A DNA stretch of 64,000 bases from Micromonospora sp. MA102 (lineage in GTDB: Bacteria > Actinomycetota > Actinomycetes > Mycobacteriales > Micromonosporaceae), in the NCBI RefSeq assembly GCF_025460765.1, contig NZ_JAMWEG010000008.1, positions 124,001-188,000 of the forward strand. The letters are read 5' to 3'. Position numbers and translations under genes: made by a program. The notes beneath the pieces are model-generated. The model saw nothing but the letters and a program-made list of their open reading frames with translations. It did no database searches and was not told the DNA's origin. Shown one piece after another: positions 1 through 9,286 of this stretch (position 1 is its first letter; each line of letters begins with the position of its first letter).

Positions 1-993
1 GAGCGCGCCGCCCCGGACGGCACCACCGCGCCCAGCGGGGTCGAGGCGTTCCGCAGCGAGCCCCGGGCCGGCCAGCCGCTGAAGACCACCCTCGACGTGG
101 CCACCGAGAACGCCGCCGACGCGGCGCTGCGCGGCCAGGCCCGTCGTTCCGCCCTGGTGGCCGTGCGGATCAGCGACGGCGCCGTGCTGGCCGCCGCCAA
201 CGGCCCCGGGGCGGCCGGCGAGAACCTCGCCTTCACCGCCCAGGTGCCGCCCGGCTCGACCTTCAAGATGGTCAGCGCCCTGGGCCTGCTGGACCGGGGC
301 GCGGTCACCCCGGAGGCGACCGTGCGCTGCCCGAAGACGTTCGAGGTCGACGGGCGGTCGTTCAAGAACTCCGACAACTTCGAGCTGGGCGACGTCCCGT
401 TCAGCACCGACTTCGCGAAGTCCTGCAACACCGCCTTCACCTCGCTGGCGCCCAAGCTCGGCCCGGACGGGTTGGCACAGGCCGGCCGCACGCTCGGCCT
501 GGAGGCGCCCTGGGACCTCGGCACCGACGTCTTCACGGGGAAGGTGTCCGCCAACGGCTCGGCCACCGAGCAGGCCGCCGCCGCGATCGGTCAGGGCACC
601 ACCGTGGTCAGCCCGCTCGCCATGGCCGGCGCCACGGCGGCGGTGGCCCGCGGCCACTGGGAGCAGCCCAAACTGCTGCTCGACCCGGCACCGGCGAAGC
701 CCGCCCCGGCCGGCGCGGGCCTCAAGCCGGAGTCGGCGGCCGCGGTCAAGACGATGATGCGCGCCGTGGTCACGAGCGGCACGGCCAGCGCGCTGGCGGA
801 CGTCCCCGGCGAGCCGGTGTACGGCAAGACCGGCACCGCCGAGTACGACAACAACCCGGCGCACACCCACGCCTGGTTCGTCGGCTGGCAGGGCGATGTC
901 GCGTTCGCGGTCTTCGTCGAGCAGGGCGGGTCGAGCACCACCAGCGCCGTCCCGATCGCCGAACGCTTCCTCCGGGGCCTCACGGGCCGCTGA
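1..993 (+). CDS. Class B penicillin-binding protein, transpeptidase domain (5' truncated by window edge)
   Basis: Peptidoglycan DD-transpeptidase acting outside the membrane. The reading frame is open from base 1, and the residues before the first possible GTG (97) already read like a PBP linker (…GQPLKTTLD…), so the true start and the N-terminal anchor lie outside the window. All three penicilloyl-serine transferase motifs are present: STFK near base 260, SCN near 421 and KTGTAE near 826. The protein ends about 50 residues after KTG with no PASTA or other C-terminal domain. It converges on the arginase-family gene with a 6-nt gap. The family is certain. Which class B PBP it is cannot be decided without the N-terminus. 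Confidence 0.9.
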   Translation, partial: ERAAPDGTTAPSGVEAFRSEPRAGQPLKTTLDVATENAADAALRGQARRSALVAVRISDGAVLAAANGPGAAGENLAFTAQVPPGSTFKMVSALGLLDRGAVTPEATVRCPKTFEVDGRSFKNSDNFELGDVPFSTDFAKSCNTAFTSLAPKLGPDGLAQAGRTLGLEAPWDLGTDVFTGKVSANGSATEQAAAAIGQGTTVVSPLAMAGATAAVARGHWEQPKLLLDPAPAKPAPAGAGLKPESAAAVKTMMRAVVTSGTASALADVPGEPVYGKTGTAEYDNNPAHTHAWFVGWQGDVAFAVFVEQGGSSTTSAVPIAERFLRGLTGR

Positions 994-999
994 GCCGGC

Positions 1000-2310
1000 T
1001 CAGGCGATGTCCGCGCCCGGGCGCGCCGGCCCGGCGTCGCCCACCGGCGTCGGGGGCTCGTCCTCGCCGCTGGGCACCCGGCGGAGCAGCCCGGGCCCGG
1101 CCGACCCGAGCGGGCCGACCGGCTCCGGTGCGGCCGGCCCGTCGGGTTCCGCCGCAGGGCGCAGCAGGCCCGGGCCGGACGGGTCGGCGGCCTGGTCGGG
1201 CGCCGGCCGGTCGCCGTTGACGCCGGCGGGTTCGTCCCCGGCCTCGGTCGGGGCCGGGCCGATCGGTTCCACGGCCACCGCGGGCGCGGGGACGGCCGCC
1301 GGGCCGGGCAGCACGTCGCGCGCCGGTGGCCGGCCGTTGCCGGGGCGGGGCGCCGGCGCGACCGGGCCGGCCGGCAGCAACCGGGGCGGCATGGCGCCCG
1401 GCGCGGCGACCGGGGCGAGCCCGGCCACCACGGTGTTGACGATCTCGGCGGCGTACGACCCGTCGGGGTCGTAGTCGGGGTCGAAGACGGTCAGCTCGAC
1501 GCCGAGGCAGTGCGGGGTGTCCACCAGGCCGGCCAGCAGGATCTCCAGCTCGGCGAACGCGATCCCGCCCGCGTCCGGCGCGTCGACCGCGGGCATCACG
1601 GCCGGGTCGAGCACGTCCACGTCGATGTGCACCCAGTAGCCGGCGCAGTCGGCCAGCTGCTCGTGCGCCCACTGGGCGGTGCGGGCCGCACCCTCGGCGC
1701 GCAGCGCCGGCACCGGGCGGGTGGTGATGCCGGCAGCCTGGAGGTCGAGCCGGTACTCGTCCTGGGCCCGGATGCCGAGCACCACCACGTCGATGTCCCG
1801 GAAGTAGGGGCGCCGCCCCTCGATGGCGGCCAGGTCGGCCTGGCCCCGGCCGGTGACCAGGGCCAGGTCCTCCCCCGCCGCCGCGCCCACGTAGGAGGCG
1901 TTGCCGGGGTGCCGGAAGTCGGAGTGGCCGTCGACGAAGACCAGCCCGATCCGCCCGCCGACCGCCTCGCCGAGCCGGTGCATGGCCAGCGCCGAGCCGA
2001 GCAGGACCGAGCAGTCCCCGCCGAGCACCAGCGGGAACTCGCCACGGTCGATGATCGCGCCGATCCGGTCGGCCAGCGCCACCGAGTAGCCGGAGATCTC
2101 CGGGGCGTGGCAGACCCCGTCGCCGGGGCGCCAGTCACCGGGGTCGTACCGGGGCGGGGTGAGGCAGCCGGCGTCGCGGGCCCGCAGCCGCGCGAGCAGG
2201 CCGTGGTCGCGCAGCGCGCCGGGCGCCTTGCCGCAGCCCGGGACGGAGGTCGACGTGGGTGGGCGCAGGCCGAGGTTCGTCGGCGCGTCGAGGACGGCGA
2301 TCCGGCGCAT
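1000..2310 (-). CDS. Arginase/ureohydrolase-family protein with long Pro/Ala-rich tail
   Basis: Ureohydrolase fold enzyme; members hydrolyse arginine, agmatine or other guanidino compounds with a Mn2 centre. Visible motifs, counted from the first ATG at 2313: GGDC at residues 98-101, DGHSDF at 128-133 and DVDVLDP at 231-237. The usual GGDH histidine, a metal ligand, is Cys here, so the metal site and substrate are uncertain. After about residue 300 comes a roughly 135-residue low-complexity Pro/Ala/Gly tail with two similar GPGLLR segments, which is unusual for the family (normally about 300 aa). Two ATG codons are adjacent; the second (2310) has better spacing from GGGAG. The gene may be transcribed with the downstream-facing genes on the minus strand. 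Confidence 0.8.
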   Translation of the reverse strand: MRRIAVLDAPTNLGLRPPTSTSVPGCGKAPGALRDHGLLARLRARDAGCLTPPRYDPGDWRPGDGVCHAPEISGYSVALADRIGAIIDRGEFPLVLGGDCSVLLGSALAMHRLGEAVGGRIGLVFVDGHSDFRHPGNASYVGAAAGEDLALVTGRGQADLAAIEGRRPYFRDIDVVVLGIRAQDEYRLDLQAAGITTRPVPALRAEGAARTAQWAHEQLADCAGYWVHIDVDVLDPAVMPAVDAPDAGGIAFAELEILLAGLVDTPHCLGVELTVFDPDYDPDGSYAAEIVNTVVAGLAPVAAPGAMPPRLLPAGPVAPAPRPGNGRPPARDVLPGPAAVPAPAVAVEPIGPAPTEAGDEPAGVNGDRPAPDQAADPSGPGLLRPAAEPDGPAAPEPVGPLGSAGPGLLRRVPSGEDEPPTPVGDAGPARPGADIA

Positions 2311-2379
2311 CATGGGCTCCCGTCCTCGGTGGTCGGGCGGGCCGGCCGGAACGCCGGCCCGCGCTGACGTGCGGTGAAC

Positions 2380-3300
2380 TCAGAACAGGGCGCTGGCCAG
2401 GGCACGCCGGGCGGACGCCACGGCGGGGTCGTCCGGGCCGGCGATGGTGAACAGCGACACCAGGTGCTGGCGGACCTTCTCCCGGTCGTCGCCGGCGGAC
2501 CGGCGGACCAGGCCGACGAGCCGGGCGTACGCCTGCTCGGCCAGGCCGCTGAGCACCTCGATGTCGGCGGCGAGGAGCTGGGCCTCGATGTCGTCGGGGG
2601 CCTGCTCGGCGGCGGCGAGCGCGGCGCGCGGGTCGGCGCCGGCCACCCGGCGGGCGACCCCGACCTGGGCCAGGCCGGCCTCGGCCGCGGCGTCCGCCGG
2701 GCTCTCGGCCAGGATCTTCCGGTACGCCGCCTCGGCGGCCTCCAGATCGCCGGACATCAGGGCGTCGTCGGCCTCGGTGAGCCGCGGGTCCTCCGGCTCG
2801 GCGACGGTCACGCCACCGGCCTTGAGGATGGCCTGGATCCACTGGCGGAGCTGGGCCTCCGGCACCACGCCGGAGAAGGCGTCGATCGGCTGCCCGCCGA
2901 CCACCGCGTAGACCATCGGGATGCCCTGGACCCGGAACATCTGGGCGAGCCGCGGGTTGGCGTCGACGTCGACCCGGGCGAGGACCCACGCGCCCTCGCC
3001 CTCGGCGGCCAGGCGCTCCAGGACCGGCGAGAGCTGCTTGCAGGGCTCGCACCACTCGGCCCAGAAGTCCACGACCACCGGCGTGGTCAGCGACCGCTCC
3101 AACACCTCGGACTGGAAGGTCGCCTCGGTCACGTCGATGACGGCCACGCCGCCGCCCGCCGGGGGGCCGCCGGGCACGCCGGCCGGGGGGCCGGCCTGGC
3201 TCGGGGCGGTGGGACGGGAGGGTTCCGGGGTGCCGCGCAGCGCGCTGAGGTCGACCGCGCCGCGGGTGAAGATCGACGAGGTGATCCGTGGGTCGCTCAT
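2380..3300 (-). CDS. Thioredoxin-domain/TPR co-chaperone (CnoX/YbbN-like)
   Basis: 306 aa. An N-terminal Pro/Gly-rich stretch (residues 28-52) is followed by a thioredoxin domain with [11 protein letters not shown], redox cysteines C84 and C87. The C-terminal half is Ala-rich helical repeats of TPR type. Proteins of this architecture (YbbN/CnoX; Rv1324 in M. tuberculosis) hold unfolded clients and protect them from oxidation. The CEPC active site is intact, unlike E. coli CnoX, so thiol-disulfide activity is plausible. It lies downstream of and in the same direction as icmA, but an 18-bp hairpin separates them. Confidence 0.88.
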   Translation of the reverse strand: MSDPRITSSIFTRGAVDLSALRGTPEPSRPTAPSQAGPPAGVPGGPPAGGGVAVIDVTEATFQSEVLERSLTTPVVVDFWAEWCEPCKQLSPVLERLAAEGEGAWVLARVDVDANPRLAQMFRVQGIPMVYAVVGGQPIDAFSGVVPEAQLRQWIQAILKAGGVTVAEPEDPRLTEADDALMSGDLEAAEAAYRKILAESPADAAAEAGLAQVGVARRVAGADPRAALAAAEQAPDDIEAQLLAADIEVLSGLAEQAYARLVGLVRRSAGDDREKVRQHLVSLFTIAGPDDPAVASARRALASALF

Positions 3301-3387
3301 GGTTATCTAGTCTCGCACGTGGCCCGCGGAACTCGGATCAACCGCCACGGCGGCAGTTGCGACTCTCACGCCTGCTCGGACGCGGGA

Positions 3388-3428
3388 AAGGGCCCCGTCC
3401 CGGCGGCTGGCGCCGGGACGGGGCCCTT
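3388..3428 (-). terminator. Rho-independent-type terminator after icmA
   Basis: Perfect 18-bp inverted repeat: left arm 3388-3405, loop GCTGG, right arm 3411-3428. In the icmA direction the stem is followed by a short T/C run (TTTCCC). It sits 9 nt past the icmA stop codon and insulates the thioredoxin gene. Confidence 0.85.
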
Positions 3429-3436
3429 CCTCGCAC

Positions 3437-5125
3437 TCAGAAGCGGGCGGGTTCGCGGTAGACGCCCCATTCGCCCCGCAGCGCGTCGCAGATCTCGCCC
3501 AGCGTGGCCTCGGCCCGGACCGCGTCCAGCATGGCCGGGATCATGTTCTCCCCGGTCCGGCTGACCTCGACCATCCGCTGCACGGCGGCCTTGACCGCGG
3601 CGTCGTCACGGCCGGCCTTGCGCTCGGCGAGCATCCGCCGCTGTTCCAGCTCGACCTCGTGCGAGATGCGCAGGATCTCCAGGTCCTTGGCGACCGTGCC
3701 GGTGTGGCAGTTGACCCCGACGATCCGCTTGTCGCCCTTCTCCAGCGCCTGCTGGTAGACGAAGGCCGACTCGGCGATGTGGCCGGTGAACCAGCCGTCC
3801 TCGATGCCGCGTAGGATGCCCGAGGTCATCGGGCCGATCTTGTGCGGGCCCTCGCCGCCGAGCTGCCGGATCCGGGCGAAGATCTCCTCCGCCTCGGCCT
3901 CGATCTTGTCGGTGAGCGCCTCGACGTACCAGGAGCCGCCGAGCGGGTCGGCGACGTTGACCACGCCGGTCTCCTCCATGAGCACCTGCTGGGTGCGCAG
4001 GGCGATCTCGGCGGACTCGTCGGTGGGCAGGGCCAGGGTCTCGTCCAGGGCGTTGGTGTGCAGCGAGTTGGTGCCGCCGAGCACGGCCGCCAGGGCCTCC
4101 ACGGCGGTCCGCACCACGTTGTTGACCGGCTGCTGGGCGGTCAGCGACACCCCGGCGGTCTGGGTGTGGAAGCGCAGCCACTGGGCCTTCTCGCTGGTGG
4201 CGCCGTAGACGTCGCGCAGCCAGCGGGCCCAGATCCGGCGGGCGGCCCGGAACTTGGCGATCTCCTCGAAGAAGTCCACGTGCGAGTCGAAGAAGAAGCT
4301 CAGGCCCGGGGCGAAGACGTTGACGTCCAGCCCGCGCGACAGCCCCAGCTCGACGTAGCCGAACCCGTCCGCCAGGGTGTACGCCAGCTCCTGCGCGGCG
4401 GTGGAACCGGCCTCGCGGATGTGGTAGCCGGAGACCGACAGCGGCTTGTACCGGGGGATCTCCCGGGCGCAGTACTCCATGAGGTCGCCGATGAGGCGCA
4501 GGTGCGGCTCCGGGTCGAAGAGCCACTCCTTCTGCGCGATGTACTCCTTGAAGATGTCCGTCTGGAGCGTGCCGTCCAGGGTGGACAGGTCGGCGCCCTG
4601 CCGCTCGGCGGCGACCAGGTACATGCAGAAGACCGGGACGGCCGGGCCGGAGATGGTCATCGAGGTGGTCACGCCGGCCAGGTCGATGCCGCCGAAGAGC
4701 ACCTCCATGTCGGCGGCCGAGTCGACGGCCACGCCGCAGTGGCCGACCTCGCCGAGCGACTGCGGGTCGTCGGAGTCGCGCCCCATCAGGGTCGGCATGT
4801 CGAAGGCCACGGAGAGCCCCCCGCCGCCGGCCCCGAGGATCATCTTGTAGCGCTCGTTGGTCTGCTGGGCGTTGCCGAACCCGGCGAACTGCCGGATGGT
4901 CCAGGTGCGCCCGCGGTAGCCGGTCGGGTAGAGCCCCCGGGTGTACGGGAACTCGCCCGGCCAGCCGATCCGCTCGAAGCCCGGGTACGGCACCCCCTCC
5001 GGCGGCCCGTAGACCGGGTCGACGGTCATCCCGGAGAGCGTGGTGAAGTCCGCGTCGCGCTTGCGGGCGGCGTCGTAGCGGGCCTGCCAGCGGGCCCGAC
5101 CGGCGGCGATCTCGTCGGCGTCCAT
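3437..5125 (-). CDS. icmA: Isobutyryl-CoA mutase large (substrate-binding) subunit
   Basis: 562 aa, the length of IcmA, with a TIM-barrel acyl-CoA mutase domain and no C-terminal B12-binding domain. Two specificity positions can be read directly. F80 (in WTIRQF) replaces the tyrosine, and Q198 (in [10 protein letters not shown]) replaces the arginine, that bind the carboxylate in methylmalonyl-CoA mutase. Phe/Gln at these places is the known signature of isobutyryl-CoA mutase, which interconverts isobutyryl-CoA and n-butyryl-CoA using adenosylcobalamin. The small IcmB subunit that carries B12 is not in the window. A GAGGAGGAG ribosome site precedes the ATG, and a TACACT -10 (5163-5168) and both operator motifs lie upstream. 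The butyryl-CoA produced feeds the ethylmalonyl-CoA pathway. Confidence 0.93.
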   Translation of the reverse strand: MDADEIAAGRARWQARYDAARKRDADFTTLSGMTVDPVYGPPEGVPYPGFERIGWPGEFPYTRGLYPTGYRGRTWTIRQFAGFGNAQQTNERYKMILGAGGGGLSVAFDMPTLMGRDSDDPQSLGEVGHCGVAVDSAADMEVLFGGIDLAGVTTSMTISGPAVPVFCMYLVAAERQGADLSTLDGTLQTDIFKEYIAQKEWLFDPEPHLRLIGDLMEYCAREIPRYKPLSVSGYHIREAGSTAAQELAYTLADGFGYVELGLSRGLDVNVFAPGLSFFFDSHVDFFEEIAKFRAARRIWARWLRDVYGATSEKAQWLRFHTQTAGVSLTAQQPVNNVVRTAVEALAAVLGGTNSLHTNALDETLALPTDESAEIALRTQQVLMEETGVVNVADPLGGSWYVEALTDKIEAEAEEIFARIRQLGGEGPHKIGPMTSGILRGIEDGWFTGHIAESAFVYQQALEKGDKRIVGVNCHTGTVAKDLEILRISHEVELEQRRMLAERKAGRDDAAVKAAVQRMVEVSRTGENMIPAMLDAVRAEATLGEICDALRGEWGVYREPARF

Positions 5126-5162
5126 GCGCGGAGCTCCTCCTCGAGTCCTGGGATGCAGACCG

Positions 5163-5168
5163 AGTGTA
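5163..5168 (-). promoter_or_regulatory. Probable -10 element of icmA
   Basis: On the minus strand this reads TACACT, matching the actinobacterial TANNNT -10. It is about 38 nt upstream of the icmA ATG. Motif A (5178-5194) covers the expected -35 region, so a bound repressor would block RNA polymerase. Confidence 0.5.
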
Positions 5169-5177
5169 GAACGCCAG

Positions 5178-5194
5178 CCTGAACGATCGCTAAG
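5178..5194. promoter_or_regulatory. Operator-like motif A (icmA)
   Basis: CCTGAACGATCGCTAAG, centred on a CGATCG dyad. Close matches lie before the thiolase (13/17), mce (13/17), the fused hydroxyacyl-CoA dehydrogenase (13/17) and hbd (14/17). Probably a binding site for a TetR-like acyl-CoA-responsive repressor; no such gene is in the window. Confidence 0.55.
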
Positions 5195-5201
5195 CTTGCG
5201 C

Positions 5202-5217
5202 CTACCGAGCGGTAACC
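5202..5217. promoter_or_regulatory. Operator-like motif B (icmA)
   Basis: CTACCGAGCGGTAACC contains the perfect inverted repeat TACCG-AG-CGGTA. Related sites precede ccr, ecm and the aldehyde dehydrogenase. icmA is the only gene here with both A and B motifs, placed 7 bp apart. Confidence 0.5.
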
Positions 5218-5220
5218 TGA

Positions 5221-5631
5221 TCAGGCCGAGGGCGCGGCCGGGCCGCCCAACGCCACGTCGTCGACCCGGATGTTGATCTCGTCGACCCGCAGGCCGTACG
5301 CCTCGACCGCCGAGGTCACGGCCGCCCGGACCGCCTCGGTCACCTCGGGCACCGGCCGGCCGCCGCCGATGACGATGACCAGGTTGACCACGGCCGCGCC
5401 GTCGGTGACGTGCGCCGAGCAGCCGCGCCGGGCGTCGCCGACCTGGTCCAGCCCGACCCGGTCCAGCACGGCGTTGAAGAAGCGGGCCACGTCGCCGCCC
5501 AGCTCGGCCACCCCGGGCACCGACTTCGCGGCGGCCACCGCGATCTTCTCCACCACCTCGTCGGAGACGTGCGTCGCACCGCCCGCCACCGCGTTCGGGG
5601 TCACCGACAGCTCCTGGGTCTCGTCAGCCAT
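5221..5631 (-). CDS. Asp23/Gls24-family envelope stress protein
   Basis: 136 aa in the Asp23/Gls24 (DUF322) family, small alkaline-shock or envelope-associated proteins of Gram-positive bacteria. The family pattern is visible: VVEKIAVAAAKSVPGVAEL near the N-terminus, a VNLVIVIGGG strand, then TSAVEAYGLRVDEINIRVDDV at the C-terminus. An upstream in-frame start exists at 5661, but the ATG at 5631 is preceded by GGGAG at good spacing and begins the typical MADE… sequence, so it is preferred. The role is unknown beyond the family. Confidence 0.85.
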   Translation of the reverse strand: MADETQELSVTPNAVAGGATHVSDEVVEKIAVAAAKSVPGVAELGGDVARFFNAVLDRVGLDQVGDARRGCSAHVTDGAAVVNLVIVIGGGRPVPEVTEAVRAAVTSAVEAYGLRVDEINIRVDDVALGGPAAPSA

Positions 5632-5716
5632 GCTCTCCCACCGGGGTTGGTCCGGCCCCACGCGCGTCGTGCGGCCGTGCGAGCGTACTAGGCGGCCGGA
5701 CTCCCGAGTGGACCTG

Positions 5717-6523
5717 TCAGTCGCGGGTCCGCCCCTCGGCGATCCGGCGTACCGCGTCCTGGGTGGCTAACTCGCCGCGCCGCTCCGGATGGGCCAGGTA
5801 GAAGGCCAGTACGGAGCGCACCACCTCCCGGTCGGCGGCCAGCCAGTAGGTGCGGACCACCAGGAAGGGCAGGTACCGCAGCTCCCCGGTGTCGAACCAG
5901 CCGGTGTACCGGCGCAGCACGCTCTGCGGCGACGGGTCGGCCTTCACCACGAGCGCCGAGGTGCCCAGGTCCCGGGCCTCGACGCCGCGCACGACGTGCC
6001 ACGGAACGGAGTAGAAGTTGGTCAGGCCGCGGTGCGCGATGCCGGAGGGGGACACCAGCAGGCCGCCGGGGGCGCGCCACAGCACCACCATCAGGTACCA
6101 GCCGAGCAGGGCCGCCAGGGCGATCATGAGCACGCCGAACACGGACCCGACCGCCACTCCTCCGCCGAGGAGGACCAGGACACAGCCCGCCACCAGCAGG
6201 CTGAACCAGCAGTACGTCGCGGTGGAGTAGTCGAACCGCACGCCCTCGACACCGTCCGGCCACGACCCCGGTTGTGGCGCCGCACCGGAGCCCCGGGTGC
6301 CGCTGATCGCGAGGAAGCCGACCGTGGACCCCAGCAGCAGGGCCAGGACGACGCCACCGATGACCCGCACCCAGTCCCGGTCGGACAGTCCCGTCCCGGC
6401 CCAGAGCAGCACGAGCAGCGTCAGGACGCCGAGAAGGGCCATCGTCGCCAGCACCCACGGCGACCGCCGGCGCGACCAGGCGGCCGGCTCCGGCGTCCCG
6501 GCCCCGCCCCGCTCCCCGTCCAT
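5717..6523 (-). CDS. Multi-pass membrane protein of unknown function
   Basis: About 268 aa. Four hydrophobic segments are visible, in two pairs: WVLATMALLGVLTLLVLLW and a second helix, then two near the middle (FSLLVAGCVLVLLGG and FGVLMIALAALLGWYLMVVLW). A soluble C-terminal part contains SPSGIAHRGLTNFYSVPWHVV, which resembles membrane-attached PH-like domains. No catalytic motif was found. The ATG at 6523 follows a GGGGGTGGC ribosome-site-like run; a GTG at 6559 would add 12 Gly-rich residues. No homologue is recognised with confidence. Confidence 0.65.
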   Translation of the reverse strand: MDGERGGAGTPEPAAWSRRRSPWVLATMALLGVLTLLVLLWAGTGLSDRDWVRVIGGVVLALLLGSTVGFLAISGTRGSGAAPQPGSWPDGVEGVRFDYSTATYCWFSLLVAGCVLVLLGGGVAVGSVFGVLMIALAALLGWYLMVVLWRAPGGLLVSPSGIAHRGLTNFYSVPWHVVRGVEARDLGTSALVVKADPSPQSVLRRYTGWFDTGELRYLPFLVVRTYWLAADREVVRSVLAFYLAHPERRGELATQDAVRRIAEGRTRD

Positions 6524-6602
6524 GCCGCCACCCCCGCCGTCCGGACCCGTCGGCGGCACAGTGCCCGGGCCGGAAGATCGTCAATCCGGCCCGGGGGTCG
6601 GG

Positions 6603-7607
6603 TCAGGCGCCGAGCTGGGCCAGCAGCTCGCCGGCCGCCGCGTACGGGTCGATGGCACCCTCGGCCACCTTGGCGGCCAGCGTCGGCAGCTGCGTACCGT
6701 CGCGCAGCGAGCCGATCCGGTCCCGCAGGGTGCCCAGCGCGATCGCCTCGATCTCGGCGGCGGCCCGCGCCTCCCGGCGGCGGCGCAGCTCTCCGTGGCG
6801 CTCCAGCCAGTCGCGGTGCTTGTCGATCGCGGCGGCGATGTCGTCGATGCCCTCGCCGCGGGCGGCGATGGAGCGGACCACCTGCGGTCGCCACTCGCCC
6901 GGCCCGCGCTCCCCCAGCGCGATCATGCCCTGGATGTCACGCACCGTGGCGTCGGCGCCGTCGCGGTCGGCCTTGTTGACCACGAAGACGTCGGCGATCT
7001 CCAGGATGCCGGCCTTGACGGCCTGGATGGCGTCGCCCATGCCCGGGGCGAGCAGCACCAGCGTGGTGTCGGCCAGCGAGGCCACCTCCACCTCGGCCTG
7101 GCCGACGCCGACGGTCTCCACCAGCACCACGTCGCAGCCGGCGCCCTCCAGCACCCGCACCGCCTGGGGCGTGGCCGCGGAGAGCCCGCCGAGGTGACCC
7201 CGGCTGGACATCGAACGGATGTAGACGCCGGGGTCGGTGGCGTGGTCCTGCATGCGGACCCGGTCACCGAGGATCGCCCCGCCGGTGAACGGGCTCGACG
7301 GGTCGATGGCCAGCACGCCCACCCGGTGGCCGCGCGCCCGCAGGGCCCGGACCAGTTCGTTGGTGGTGGTCGACTTGCCCACCCCCGGCGAGCCGGTCAG
7401 GCCGACCACCTGGGCGTGCCCGGCGTAGGGGGCCAGCGCCGCCGCCACCTGCGGCAGCACCTCGTCGCCGGACTCGACCAGGGTGATCAGCCGGGCCACC
7501 GCGCGGGGGTCACCCGCGCGGGCCCGCTCGACCAGCAGGGGTACGTCCCGGCTGCGGCGCACCGAACCGGCCGCCGCCGCCGGGACGTTCTGAACACTGT
7601 CGCCCAC
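6603..7607 (-). CDS. meaB: Methylmalonyl-CoA mutase-associated GTPase MeaB/ArgK
   Basis: 334 aa G3E-family P-loop GTPase that protects B12-dependent acyl-CoA mutases and gates adenosylcobalamin loading. Walker A GSPGVGKST is at 72-80, followed by the family signature AIDPSSPFTGGAILGDRVRM, the ETVGVGQ segment and the NKAD guanine-specificity motif. The start is 2 nt from the thiolase stop, so the two are co-transcribed and probably translationally coupled. Likely clients in this window are IcmA and Ecm. Confidence 0.95.
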   Translation of the reverse strand: MGDSVQNVPAAAAGSVRRSRDVPLLVERARAGDPRAVARLITLVESGDEVLPQVAAALAPYAGHAQVVGLTGSPGVGKSTTTNELVRALRARGHRVGVLAIDPSSPFTGGAILGDRVRMQDHATDPGVYIRSMSSRGHLGGLSAATPQAVRVLEGAGCDVVLVETVGVGQAEVEVASLADTTLVLLAPGMGDAIQAVKAGILEIADVFVVNKADRDGADATVRDIQGMIALGERGPGEWRPQVVRSIAARGEGIDDIAAAIDKHRDWLERHGELRRRREARAAAEIEAIALGTLRDRIGSLRDGTQLPTLAAKVAEGAIDPYAAAGELLAQLGA

Positions 7608-7609
7608 GG

Positions 7610-8803
7610 TCAGCTCTCGGCACCGTTCGGCACGTGGATGATCAGCGCGTCGCCCTGGCCGCCGCCGCCGCAGAGCGCGGCCGCGCCGGTGCCGCCGCCC
7701 CGCCGCTTGAGCTCCAGCGCCAGGGTGAGCACCAGCCGGGCGCCGGACATGCCGATCGGGTGGCCGAGCGCGATGGCCCCGCCGTTGACGTTCACCTTGT
7801 CGGTGCTGATCCCGAGGTCCCGGGCGGACTGGATGCCGACCTGGGCGAAGGCCTCGTTGATCTCGATGAGGTCGAGGTCGGAGACGCTCAGGCCGGCCTT
7901 CTTGAGGGCGTGCTGGATGGCGTTGGACGGCTGCGAGTGCAGCGAGTTGTCCGGGCCGGCCACGTTGCCGTGCGCGCCGACCTCGGCCAGCCAGGTGAGC
8001 CCCAGCTCCGTGGCCTTGGCCTTGCTCATGACGACCACCGCGGCCGCGCCGTCGGAGATCGGCGAGGAGCTGCCGGCCGTGATGGTGCCGTCCTTGGTGA
8101 ACGCGGGGCGGAGCTTGCCCAGCGACTCGGCGGTGGTGTCCGGGCGGATGCCCTCGTCCTCGCTGATCACCACCGGGTCGCCCTTGCGCTGCGGGATGAT
8201 CACCGGGGTGATCTCGTCGGCGAAGTGCCCGTTCTTCTGGGCGGCGGCCGCGCGCTGATGGCTGGTCGCGGCGAACGCGTCCTGCTCCTCGCGGGTGATG
8301 CCGTGCTTCGCCCCGTGCCGCTCGGTGGACTCACCCATGGAGCAGCAGTCCCAGGCGTCGGTGAGACCGTCCAGGGCCATGTGGTCCTTGATCGTCACGT
8401 CGCCGTACTTGTAGCCGGCCCGCTGACCGAGCATCAGGTGCGGGGCGTTGGTCATCGACTCCATGCCGCCGGCGACCACGATGTCGAACTCGCCGGCCCG
8501 GATGAGCTGGTCGGCCAGGGCGATCGCGTCCAGGCCGGAGAGGCAGACCTTGTTGATGGTCAGCGCCGGGGTGGACATGGGGATGCCCGCCTCGACGGCG
8601 GCCTGGCGGGCCGGGATCTGGCCCGCGCCGGCCTGGAGCACCTGCCCCATGATCACGTACTGGACCTGGTCCGGTGCCACGCCGGCGCGCTCCAGCGCCG
8701 CCTTGATCGCGACGCCGCCGAGCTTCGTCGCGGGGAGGTCCTTGAGGTTGCCCAGCAGGCGCCCCATCGGGGTCCGCGCGCCGCTGACGATCACCGAAGC
8801 CAT
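7610..8803 (-). CDS. Acetyl-CoA acetyltransferase (biosynthetic-type thiolase)
   Basis: 397 aa. It condenses two acetyl-CoA to acetoacetyl-CoA, the entry to the ethylmalonyl-CoA pathway, or runs in reverse. The nucleophilic Cys is in [13 protein letters not shown] (near residue 90), the His in [15 protein letters not shown] and the second Cys in [19 protein letters not shown] ribosome site precedes the ATG. It is the first gene of a two-gene unit with meaB and has a motif A operator 33-48 nt upstream. The M. tuberculosis counterpart by context is fadA4. Confidence 0.93.
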   Translation of the reverse strand: MASVIVSGARTPMGRLLGNLKDLPATKLGGVAIKAALERAGVAPDQVQYVIMGQVLQAGAGQIPARQAAVEAGIPMSTPALTINKVCLSGLDAIALADQLIRAGEFDIVVAGGMESMTNAPHLMLGQRAGYKYGDVTIKDHMALDGLTDAWDCCSMGESTERHGAKHGITREEQDAFAATSHQRAAAAQKNGHFADEITPVIIPQRKGDPVVISEDEGIRPDTTAESLGKLRPAFTKDGTITAGSSSPISDGAAAVVVMSKAKATELGLTWLAEVGAHGNVAGPDNSLHSQPSNAIQHALKKAGLSVSDLDLIEINEAFAQVGIQSARDLGISTDKVNVNGGAIALGHPIGMSGARLVLTLALELKRRGGGTGAAALCGGGGQGDALIIHVPNGAES

Positions 8804-8834
8804 GCCTGCCTCCGAGGGGGTGCCGACCTGTACG

Positions 8835-8851
8835 CCTTAACGATTGTTAGG
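8835..8851. promoter_or_regulatory. Operator-like motif A (thiolase-meaB)
   Basis: CCTTAACGATTGTTAGG, with the imperfect dyad TAAC-GATT-GTTA. It matches the icmA site at 13 of 17 positions in the same orientation relative to the gene. It ends about 30 nt before the thiolase start. Confidence 0.55.
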
Positions 8852-8945
8852 ACGCACCATATCTGCCGGGAAGAGCGACGGTACGGTGACCCCGAGCACG
8901 TCCGCAATGCAGTCCAGTCATGGGCATCGATTGCTGATCCCACGT

Positions 8946-9269
8946 TCAGTCCTGCCGCGGGCGGCGCCGGCGCGGCGGCACCGGACCCCTCGGCGACGCC
9001 GGCGACGGGCGCGCCCCCCGGGCGGCCACCTCGATCCGGGGCGTCCGGTCCGGCGGGAGGTGCTCCCGTTCGGCGACCACCACCACGTCGACCTTTCCGT
9101 CGATCATCAGCTGCCTGACCTCGTCCCAGGGTGCCGTGGTGATGATGCCGAGGAGGCCGTAGCGGCACCGCCTCGCGTGGTCCAGGCAGGCCATGAGGTG
9201 GGGCTCGATCGGGTCGATGTGGGAGGGGATCCAGATGGCGGCGACGGGGCGTGACAGTGAACTCACCAT
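8946..9269 (-). CDS. Small orphan protein, possibly recombinase-N-terminus-like
   Basis: 107 aa, not recognised with confidence. The central part (CRYGLLGIITTAPWDEVRQLMIDG, then VDVVVVAEREHLPPDRTPRIE) has the alternating strand/helix pattern and the 'VDVVVV' strand seen in N-terminal domains of serine recombinases, but no catalytic Ser-Arg pair or DNA-binding domain is present. The last 25 residues are Arg/Pro-rich. GGAGAG precedes the ATG at proper spacing, and a perfect TGCAA-G-TTGCA palindrome lies 18 nt upstream. Function unknown. Confidence 0.6.
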   Translation of the reverse strand: MVSSLSRPVAAIWIPSHIDPIEPHLMACLDHARRCRYGLLGIITTAPWDEVRQLMIDGKVDVVVVAEREHLPPDRTPRIEVAARGARPSPASPRGPVPPRRRRPRQD

Positions 9270-9286
9270 CCGTACTCTCCACCGTG

